Shown here piece by piece: positions 9,459 to 17,300 of a stretch of DNA of 64,000 bases; within the stretch, counting starts at the first letter, position 1; every line of letters starts with the position of its first letter. The position numbers and the translations under genes are program-made. Source of the stretch: Nakamurella endophytica (GTDB taxonomy: Bacteria; Actinomycetota; Actinomycetes; Mycobacteriales; Nakamurellaceae); the NCBI RefSeq assembly GCF_014646215.1, contig NZ_BMNA01000001.1:386175-450174 (forward strand). The letters run 5' to 3'. The notes beneath the pieces are model-generated. The model was given only the letters and a program-made list of their open reading frames with translations. It made no database searches and was not told the DNA's origin.

Positions 9459-9461
9459 GCG

Positions 9462-11018
9462 TCAGTACGCCCCGGACGCGGCGGCGACCGCCTTGGCCGT
9501 CTTCCACAGGATCAGCAGGTCACCGGTGATGGACCAGTTCTCGACGTAGTAGACGTCGAGCCGGACGGTGTCCTCCCACGACAGGTCCGAGCGGCCGGAG
9601 ACCTGCCACAGGCCGGTCATCCCCGGCCGGACGAGCAGCCGCAGCTTGGCCTCCTCGCCGTAGCCGTCCACCTCGGCGGCGAGCGGCGGCCGGGGGCCGA
9701 CCAGACTCATGTCGCCCTTGAGCACGTTGAACAGCTGCGGCAGCTCGTCCAGGCTGAACCGGCGCAGCATCCGCCCCACCCGGGTGACCCGCGGATCGTT
9801 CTTCTGCTTGAACAGCACGGTGTTGCCGGCGTCGCGCTCGGCCAGCATGAGCTGCGGCAGCAGCGCCTCGGCGTTCGGCACCATGGACCGGAACTTGATC
9901 ATCTTGAAGCTGCGGCCGTTGAGACCCACCCGCTGCTGCCGGAAGAACACGGACCCGCGGTCGGTGAGCTTGACCGCCAGACCCAGGCCGACGAACACCG
10001 GGGTGAGCAGCGCCAGCAGCACCGACGCGCCGACGATGTCGAACACCCGCTTCAGCAGCCGGTTGGCCCCGCGGTAGGTGGGCCGGTCGACGTGGATGAG
10101 CGGCAGGCCGGCCACCGGCTTGGTGTGCACCCGAGGACCGGCGATGCTGGTGAGTGCGGGCGCCAGCACCAGGTCGATGGACGTCTTCTCCAGCTCCCAG
10201 CCCAGTGCGCGGACCCTGCTCGGGCCGAACGCCGCAGTCGAGGTCACCGCCACGGTGTCGGCTCCGTACCGCTCCGCGACCGCGGCCACCTCGTCGAGAC
10301 CGCCGAGGACGGGCACGCCGTCGACCAGCGGGACCCCGGCGGCATCGACCGGACCGTCGGCACCGGGAACGGTGCAGACGCCGATCACCCGGTAGCCGGC
10401 CAGCGGCGCCCTGGCCAGGTCGGCGAGCAACTCGCGGATGGTCCGGACGTTGCCGACGACCAGCACCCGGGACGAGTACTCGCCGTGCATGCGGCGGCCG
10501 TGCAGCCAGCGGCGCCAGATGAAGCGGCTGGCCAGCAGCGCCACCAGCCCGGCCGGCATCATGACCAGCACATAGGCCCGCGGCAGGTGCAGCGCGAACA
10601 CGTAGGACGCGATGGCCACCAGACCGAACAGCACGATGGTGGAACGAACGATCCGCTTGTACTCGTCGGGACCGTGCCCGACCACCGAGGCCTCGCGGGT
10701 GCCGCCGAGGTGCAGGGCGACGAGCCAGAGCACCGACAGCGCGATGGTCAGCGAGATGTAGACGGTGGAGTCGGGATCCCGGGACACCCGGGTCGACGCC
10801 GCGCCGAACTGGACGGTGTGCGTGCCGATCGCCGCCCAGGCGGTCACCAGGATGTCGGTGAGGATCAGCCGGCGGCCGTACCGTGCGGCCCACGGACGCG
10901 CGGGCGGCGGGTCCACCGACACCCGGGCCCGCGGCGCCCGGCGCAGCGTCGACCGTCCGCTCGGCCGGACCCGCGCTGGTGCCGCCGCTGCCGGCTGCAC
11001 CGTCTCCTCGACGCTCAC
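9462..11018 (-). CDS. EPS polyprenyl glycosylphosphotransferase (initiating enzyme)
   Basis: The 518-aa protein should load the first sugar phosphate of the EPS repeat unit on undecaprenyl phosphate at the inner face of the membrane. Several N-terminal membrane spans (about residues 50-190) are followed by a CoA-binding-like soluble region. A C-terminal bacterial sugar transferase domain starts near RVFDIVGAS. The catalytic block is clear: GSVFFRQQRVGLNG, KFRSM, FSLDELPQL, GDMSLVGPRP and RPGMTGLWQVSGR. The domain order matches WbaP/CpsE-type proteins. It is the first minus-strand gene after a structured leader (11019-11237). Confidence 0.95.
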   Translation of the reverse strand: MSVEETVQPAAAAPARVRPSGRSTLRRAPRARVSVDPPPARPWAARYGRRLILTDILVTAWAAIGTHTVQFGAASTRVSRDPDSTVYISLTIALSVLWLVALHLGGTREASVVGHGPDEYKRIVRSTIVLFGLVAIASYVFALHLPRAYVLVMMPAGLVALLASRFIWRRWLHGRRMHGEYSSRVLVVGNVRTIRELLADLARAPLAGYRVIGVCTVPGADGPVDAAGVPLVDGVPVLGGLDEVAAVAERYGADTVAVTSTAAFGPSRVRALGWELEKTSIDLVLAPALTSIAGPRVHTKPVAGLPLIHVDRPTYRGANRLLKRVFDIVGASVLLALLTPVFVGLGLAVKLTDRGSVFFRQQRVGLNGRSFKMIKFRSMVPNAEALLPQLMLAERDAGNTVLFKQKNDPRVTRVGRMLRRFSLDELPQLFNVLKGDMSLVGPRPPLAAEVDGYGEEAKLRLLVRPGMTGLWQVSGRSDLSWEDTVRLDVYYVENWSITGDLLILWKTAKAVAAASGAY

Positions 11019-11237
11019 GCCGAGTACCCCGCTTTCCTGGCTGATCGTCCCGACCCCGGGGGGACCGCGGACGTCTGTGGTTCACTGCCCGGACCTCGCG
11101 GTCCGGCGGCCGAGGGATGTCTGCTCACCCTCGGCACCGAAAAGCTATCGTTACGACCTCGATCGAGAAGCAAGAACCAGCTCACGGCACCCGAACGGGT
11201 GGTCACATGCACCGGTTGTAGCAATCCGAGGACTCGT
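11019..11237 (-). promoter_or_regulatory. Structured leader and probable promoter of the glycosylphosphotransferase gene
   Basis: This 219-base gap has an unusually A/T-rich island (about 11140-11180) that could hold the promoter. Between it and the start codon are two perfect hairpins on the minus-strand RNA. One has the 8-bp arms GCCGAGGG and CCCTCGGC (11128-11135 with 11109-11116). The other has 7-bp arms CCGGACC/GGTCCGG closed by a GCGA (GNRA-type) tetraloop (11089-11106). A weak TAGCTT -10 is at 11147-11142. I do not recognise a known riboswitch class. Confidence 0.45.
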
Positions 11238-11681
11238 TCAGAGGGCGACTCGACGGCTGCTGTCGTCGAGGGCGGAGAGGGCGCGCCGCAGCAACGTGCT
11301 CGACGTGTGCATCGTGTACGGGAAGTAGACGACCTCGACGCCGACCGCGGCGAAGTCCTGCTCGAGCTTGGCGCCCTTGGCGGTGCCCCGCCAGTCGTCG
11401 CCCTTGAAGATGTGGGTGAAGCCCAGGTCGCGCCAGGAGTCCAGCTTGTTCGGCGTGACCTCGGCGTAGACCTCGTCGACGACGTTGATCGCCTGGACGA
11501 TCTCCATGCGCTCGGCCAGCGGGACGACCGGGGTCTTGCCCTTGGTGAGCTCGCACATCTCGTCCGACACGACGCCCGCGATCAGGTAGTCGCACTCCGA
11601 GCGGGCGTGTCGCAGGATGTTCAGGTGCCCGACATGGAACATGTCGTAGGCGCCAGGTGCATAGCCGATGCGTGTCGGCAC
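11238..11681 (-). CDS. TagD-like cytidylyltransferase
   Basis: The 147-aa enzyme belongs to the nucleotidyltransferase superfamily that joins CTP to a phospho-alcohol, such as glycerol 3-phosphate. The HxGH motif is in YDMFHVGHLNIL near residue 18, the second motif is KGDDWRGT, and the C-terminal YTMHTSST replaces the usual RTxGIST block. Length equals a single-domain TagD. The GTG start at 11681 is preceded by GAGAGG. It sits at the head of the EPS locus, and a CDP-alcohol phosphotransferase gene lies at 40639-41478, which suggests a route from a CDP-alcohol to a phospho-alcohol decoration. Substrate identity is not readable from sequence. Confidence 0.85.
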   Translation of the reverse strand: MPTRIGYAPGAYDMFHVGHLNILRHARSECDYLIAGVVSDEMCELTKGKTPVVPLAERMEIVQAINVVDEVYAEVTPNKLDSWRDLGFTHIFKGDDWRGTAKGAKLEQDFAAVGVEVVYFPYTMHTSSTLLRRALSALDDSSRRVAL

Positions 11682-12021
11682 GGTGGTGGCCTCTCGTCGC
11701 CGGGAACAGATCCGAGGTGGGCAGCTTCGCCCTACGCCCGGTCAGCCCCGACAACTGACGGCCCCTTCGGTGGTCTCCGATAGTAGTCGACTTCGGCCCC
11801 AATGGGCACCGTTTGCCCCTACTGCGCGATCATGAACCGTCCGATCGGTGACCAGGCGTCGGGTGGACACCCACTCATCACCCGGATGCACGGCACCGAA
11901 GGACGTCGCCACTCCTCCGAGTACGGGCGCCGGCAGCGGTCGCCGGACGGACGAGTGACGAGGGCAGCACGCCGGTATCGACGGCGACCTCCTACCACCC
12001 GGTCGGAGGCGGTTTGCCAGC
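11682..12021. other. Divergent intergenic region (cytidylyltransferase / phosphatase)
   Basis: These 340 bases separate divergent genes and should hold both promoters. The lowest-GC part is around 11775-11850. I see no convincing -35/-10 pair, no RNA gene and no credible short ORF. Confidence 0.35.
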
Positions 12022-12693
12022 ATGGAGCGGTACGCGTCGACACAGCGAGGGGGGTGGGCGGTGGTCAGTCACCGGTCGACCGAGGAGGCAGGGGAACGAG
12101 CCGGGGCCGTCGCAGACGGCTTCGACGACTTCCGGGTCCTGCTGGTGTGCACGGCCAACCTGTGCCGCTCACCCATGGGCCAGTTCCTGCTGGACACCGC
12201 CGTGTCGGCCGCCTGGGCCGGCCACGGGCGGTGGATCGTCGGGTCGGCCGGCGTGCTCGCGGCGGACAACCGACCGATGCACCGTCGGGCCGCCAAGGTC
12301 CTGGCGGACCACGGCATCGACGGATCCCGCTTCCGGAGCCGCCGGTTGCGACCGTCGCTGCTGGAGTCGGCCGACCTGGTGCTGACGGCGACCCGGGACC
12401 ATCGCGCGGAGGCGGCCCGGCTGCACCCGCCGGTGCTGCGCAAGCTCTTCACGGTCAACCAGTTCGCGTACCTGCTCGCGCACTCGCCCGTCCCGCCGCC
12501 CGCGCAGACCGCCGCCGAGGCCGGCCGGTCACTCATCGACGCGGCCGTGGCCGCGCGCGGGCGGGTGCAGGCGCGGACCGTCGAGGACGACCTGGCCGAC
12601 CCGGTGGACCGGCCGCTGCGGGCTTTCCGGGAGTGCGCGCAGATCCTGTCCCGGGACGTCGCCCAGTTCCAGCGGCTGCTCGCGCAGCCCTGA
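12022..12693 (+). CDS. Low-molecular-weight protein tyrosine phosphatase
   Basis: The 223-aa cytosolic phosphatase has the CX5R P-loop as VCTANLCRSPMG near residue 43. The general-acid Asp is in the C-terminal DDLADPVDRP. Family members remove phosphate from BY-kinases that control EPS chain length, and such a kinase is encoded next door (12701-14194), convergent and only 7 bases away. A GTG at 12061 preceded by a G-rich Shine-Dalgarno stretch is an alternative start that removes 13 residues. The family is usually about 150 aa; the extra length is a tail before the P-loop and an insert around residues 150-185. Confidence 0.9.
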   Translation: MERYASTQRGGWAVVSHRSTEEAGERAGAVADGFDDFRVLLVCTANLCRSPMGQFLLDTAVSAAWAGHGRWIVGSAGVLAADNRPMHRRAAKVLADHGIDGSRFRSRRLRPSLLESADLVLTATRDHRAEAARLHPPVLRKLFTVNQFAYLLAHSPVPPPAQTAAEAGRSLIDAAVAARGRVQARTVEDDLADPVDRPLRAFRECAQILSRDVAQFQRLLAQP

Positions 12694-12700
12694 GCCGACC

Positions 12701-14194
12701 TCAGCCCAGCTGTCGCCGGTGCCGCCGGAGCAGGCTGCGCACGAGCACGGGAGGTTCCGCGCCGCTCCGGCGTCCGCCGTCGAGCGTGGAGCTGGCGACG
12801 GCCGTGGTCGGACCCGGCGGCTCCTCCGGGCCCTTGGTGGCCTCGGCGTAGTAGCCGTAGGCCTTGGTGTCGTCCGAGCGCTTGCGCACCATGGAGAGCA
12901 CCGCGCCGAGGATGCGGGCGTCGACGGCCTGCAGCGATCGCACCGAGGCCGCGACCTGCGTGCGGCTGGTCCTGCCCTGCCGCACGACGAGCAGCACGCC
13001 GTCGGCCAGCGTCGCGGCCACCGCGGCGTCCGTGACCGGCAGCAGCGGCGGGGTGTCGATGACGATCACGTCGAACATGCCGCGCAGCTGGCCCAGCAGC
13101 ATGGCCATGTTGTGGCTGCCCAGGAGCTCGGACGGGTTCGGCGGGACGGATCCGCCGAGCAGCACGGTGAGGCCGTCGGCGTTCCAGGTCTGCAGCACGT
13201 CCCGCACGTCGGCGTTGCCGGCCAGCACGTCCGACAGGCCGACGGCACGCTCGAGCCCGAGGTACTCGGCGACCCGACCCTTGCGCATGTCGCCCTCGAT
13301 GAGCAGCACCCGCCGGCCGGTCTCGGCGTAGAGGATGGCCAGGTTCGCGGCGGTGGTCGACTTGCCCTCGTTCGGTAGCGACGACGTCACCACGAGCACG
13401 TGCACGGGATTGTCGACGTCGACGAACTGGAGGTTGGTCCGCAGCTGCCGGAAGGCCTCCGCCCGGACGGACCGGACCGCCGGCCCGACCAGGATGGGGG
13501 TCCGCTTCGCGGAGGCGTCGTAGTAGAGCGTGCCCAGGGCCGGCAGTCCGGTGACCTCCCGGAGGGTGGCCAGGGAGCGGATCGAGGTGTCCAGGAGCGC
13601 CCGCAGCAAGGCGAGCAGGATGCCCAGGACAAGGCCCGATCCGATCCCCAGCATCAGGTTGCGCGACGTCCGCGGCGACACGGGCACGGGGTTCAGCGTC
13701 GGATCCGACGTCACGTTCAAGGCCACGGTCGCGCCGCTGGGGCCGGTGCTGCTGCGCCGGTTGTCGAGCCGGTCGACGAGAGGTCCGAACTCCTTCGCCA
13801 CGGACGTCGCGATGGCGAGCGACCGCTGCGGCGACGTGTCGATCACCGTGGCCGTGAAGATGACGGTCTCCGCATCGGAGGACGGGGTGATCTCTGATGC
13901 GACCTTGGTCGCCGGGATGTCGAGCCCAGCGTCTTCGACGACGAGCTCCGCCAGCTCCTGGCTCTTGAGCAGCTTGGTGTAGGTCGCGATCCTGGCCAGG
14001 GCGTAGAGGTTGGCCTGGTAGGCGTTACCCCCGGCCGCGTCCGTCGGCGTGGACACGTAGAAGGTGACCGAACTTGCGTACAGCCGCGTCGCGGTCTCGT
14101 TCAGTCCGATCGCACCGCCCACGCCGAGCAGGGTGCACAGGGCGACGACCCACCAGCTCTTCCGGATCGCGCGTACGTACCAGCGGAAATCCAT
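12701..14194 (-). CDS. Wzz-type chain-length regulator fused to BY-kinase
   Basis: The 497-aa membrane protein begins MDFRWYVRAIRKSWW, followed by the first membrane span. A Wzz extracytoplasmic domain and a second span at about residue 185 follow. A cytoplasmic bacterial tyrosine kinase domain then has Walker A NEGKSTTAAN, Walker A' RVLLIEGDMRKG and Walker B DVIVIDTPPLLP. The C-terminal tyrosine cluster is short (AYGYYAEA). It regulates polymerisation and export of the polysaccharide and is probably dephosphorylated by the adjacent phosphatase. The ATG at 14194 is chosen because it starts the first conserved segment; an upstream in-frame extension of 55 residues looks non-coding. Confidence 0.93.
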   Translation of the reverse strand: MDFRWYVRAIRKSWWVVALCTLLGVGGAIGLNETATRLYASSVTFYVSTPTDAAGGNAYQANLYALARIATYTKLLKSQELAELVVEDAGLDIPATKVASEITPSSDAETVIFTATVIDTSPQRSLAIATSVAKEFGPLVDRLDNRRSSTGPSGATVALNVTSDPTLNPVPVSPRTSRNLMLGIGSGLVLGILLALLRALLDTSIRSLATLREVTGLPALGTLYYDASAKRTPILVGPAVRSVRAEAFRQLRTNLQFVDVDNPVHVLVVTSSLPNEGKSTTAANLAILYAETGRRVLLIEGDMRKGRVAEYLGLERAVGLSDVLAGNADVRDVLQTWNADGLTVLLGGSVPPNPSELLGSHNMAMLLGQLRGMFDVIVIDTPPLLPVTDAAVAATLADGVLLVVRQGRTSRTQVAASVRSLQAVDARILGAVLSMVRKRSDDTKAYGYYAEATKGPEEPPGPTTAVASSTLDGGRRSGAEPPVLVRSLLRRHRRQLG

Positions 14195-14316
14195 CCTGGC
14201 GGGTCCTTCCTGACCGAACGAACGACCTGGTCCGCGGTCGCTGTCTCGGGGACCGGTGCCGGCGGAAGGCTCGCTGTCGTAACGAATTCTAGGTGGGTTG
14301 TCTGCTGTGCCGGGTG

Positions 14317-14353
14317 GGTTCACTCCAGGCCGACCAGCACCCTGGAGTGAACC
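14317..14353 (-). terminator. Perfect 13-bp hairpin between giant secreted gene and BY-kinase gene
   Basis: GGTTCACTCCAGG (14317-14329) is the exact reverse complement of CCTGGAGTGAACC (14341-14353), with an 11-base loop. It lies 46 bases after the stop of the giant PKD gene and 123 bases before the kinase start, both on the minus strand. It may end transcription of the first gene, act as an attenuator, or be a protein-binding palindrome. Confidence 0.55.
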
Positions 14354-14398
14354 TCCCACACCCAGGAGGGTGAAGCGCGTCCGCTGTGCCGCCCGGCC

Positions 14399-17300
14399 TC
14401 AGGCGACGGGTCGTCGACCGGTCAGGTCCTTGACGCCCACGGTGACCGGGGCGTTGGTCGCAGCCGACGAGACGTAGGCCACGAGCGCGACGGATCCGCT
14501 CCCCTGCAGCGCAGCTGCCGGTGAGGGATCGATGACGGAGCTCTGCCAGTCGGGCTCGGTGGTCCCGTCGAGCCACACCTTCGCCTGCAGCGTGACGTCC
14601 GTGGTCCCCGCCACGGAGAAGCGCACATGCAGGTCCGATCCGGCCGTGTACCGCAGCCCGGCGACGGAGAGCGCCTTGAGCGTCGTGGAGACGCCGCCAC
14701 TGATCCGGACGAGCTGCAGGGTCACCGTCCCCGTCGTCGTGAACACGACGGTCGTCCGGTACTCGCCCGACGACGTCTTGCGCACGGACCCGGAGACCAT
14801 GGTGCTACCGCCGGTCGGCGCCTTGTCCAGGTTCACCATCCAACTGAGATCGACGTCGGCCGCCTGGACGCTGCTCAGCGACGCGGTGCGGGTGACACCC
14901 TTGCCGGTCGGCAGCAGGCCGTAACCACCGGCGACCGACGCGGCTGGTGTCCCGGACGTGACCGCCCAGGCTCCACCCACGTCAGCCGTCCCCCAGCCGG
15001 ACGGGACGGTCCGGCCGAAGGCGTCGGCGAAGAGCTGGTCGGACACCGTCACCGAACGTGCGCTCGTCCCGGCCAGTCCCCCGTCGTCCTTGACGGTCAA
15101 GGTCACCACATAGGAGCCGGCGGTCGCGTAGGTGTGGGACGCCGTCTTCCCGGTCGCAGTGGCACCGTCGCCGAAGTCCCAGGAATACGACGAAATCGTG
15201 CCGTCGGTGTCCTTCGACGCGCTGCCGTCGACCGACAGCGTCAGTCCGGCGGCCGTCGACGTCCAGGACGCGGTCGGGGCGCTGTTCGGCGCGGTGACCG
15301 TGACGGTGCGCGTCGCGGTGTCCTTGCCGCCGCGATCGTCGGTCACCATCAGGGTCACCTGGTAGTCGCCGGACCGCGGATAGGTGTGGGTCGCCGTCGC
15401 ACCGGAGCCCGTACCGCCGTCCCCGAAGTTCCAGGCGTACGAGGCGATGGTGCCGTCCGGATCGGCCGAGGCGCTCCCGTCGACCGACAGGCCCAGGCCG
15501 TCGGCCGTGGACGTCCACGACGCGGTCGGCGTCTGGTTGGCCGGCGACACGGTCACCGACTTGGTCACGGTGCCGGTGTCACCCCGGTCGTCGGTGACGG
15601 TCAGGGTCACGGTGTAAGTGCCGGCCGCGGCATAGGTGTGCATGGCGGTGGCGGTGGTCGCGTTCCCGCCGTCGCCGAAGTTCCAAGCGTAGGAACGGAC
15701 GGTGCCGTCCGGATCGGACGACCCGCTCCCGTCGACGGTGATCGCCAGGTTGTCGCTCGACGCCGTGAAGGAGGCCGTCGGCGCGACGTTCGGCGGCAAC
15801 GTGACCGTCACCGGGTGGCTCACCGTGTTGGTGGCACCCGCGTCGTCGGTCACAGTCAGGGTCACGGTGTAGGTGCCGGCCGCGGCATAGTCGTGCGTCG
15901 CCGTGGCGCCTGTCCCGGTGCCGCCGTCGCCGAAGTTCCACGCGTAGCCGGCGACCGTCCCGTCCGTGTCCGCGGAGGCGGATCCGTCCACGGCGGCCCG
16001 CAGGTTCGAGACCGTCGCGGTGAAGGCGGCCGTCGGCGCGGCGTTCACCGCGGCACCCGTCTGGTAGTGCTGCGCGACCTGGGCGGCGGTCAGCACCTTC
16101 GGGTACACCGCGGCCTCGTCGATGGTGCCGTTGAAGTAGGCGCCGCCGGACCAGCTGGCGTCGCCACCGACCCGCCAGTAGCCGGTGTAGTTCTGGGACC
16201 CGGTGTTGGGGTTGCCGGCGACCCGGGCGCCGTCCAGGTAGAGGTTCATGCCGGTCGACCCCATGGTCGCTACGACGTGGTGCCACTGCCCGTTGTTGTA
16301 GGCAGCCGGGCTGGCCACGGCGATCTTGCCGTTGTTGTAGGCGCCGAACGCGACGCGGCCGTCCGCCTGCATGTAGACGTGTCGGTCGTAGGAGGTCGAC
16401 AAGCCGGTCTTGGCGGTGCCGAACCCGATGATCTTGCCACCGGTGGTCGACGTGGTCTTGAACCAGGACTCGAGCGAGTAGGTGGTCGGGTTGGTGAACG
16501 AGGCGTTGGACGACACGAAGCCGGTGGCGCCGTCGAAGGTGACGGCGGTGTCGGACACTCCGCTGATGGCACCGGCCACCTGCTTGGCGACCGAGCCCTG
16601 GTAGGTGCCGGGGTTCACGCCCGGACCCGAGTCGGCCGCGGTGGTGCCGGCACTGGCGTCACCGAGCCGCCAGAACAGCGTCGGGTCCTCGCCGTAGACC
16701 GCGCTCCCGTACTTGTCGGCCGGCGCGGACGGCACCGTGGAGGTGCGCCCGGAGGCGTTGTACTGCGCGACGACCTGCGCCTGGCTCAGGGCGGTCGGGA
16801 AGACGGCGATCTCGTCGAGAGTGCCGTTGAGGTAGCCCGACGATCCGGCGTTGGCGTAGCCGCCGGTGCTGTCGCCGCCGGCGCGCCAGTAGCCGACGTA
16901 CTTCTCACCGGCGGTCACGTCCGTCCGGGAGCCGACCTTGACGCCGTCGACGTAGAGCACCATGCCTGCCGGGCTCAGCTCGGCCACGGCCTGGTGCCAG
17001 GCGCCGTCGTTGTAGGACTTGACGGTCTGCAGCGAGGTCGATGCCGACGCGCCGTTGCCCCACACGCCGAAGTTCAGCTTGCCGGTGTTGCCCATGTAGA
17101 TCTGCCGGTCCCGGTGAGCCGAGGTGCCCGTCTGCATGTCGGAGAACCCGAGGATCCGGCCGCCGGAGGTGGACGTCGTCCTGAACCACACGGACGCGCT
17201 GAACACGTTGGGCGCGACGAGGGCGCCCTTCGTCGAGGCGGTCGCCGTGGTGTTGCCGGCGAAGGTCATGCCCGTGTCGCCCGGAACCGCGCCGGCCGCA

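Noticed and set aside
11019..11237. A c-di-AMP (ydaO-type) riboswitch before the glycosylphosphotransferase gene
   Set aside because: Some short blocks look similar, but their order does not match the known class, so only an unassigned structured leader is reported.
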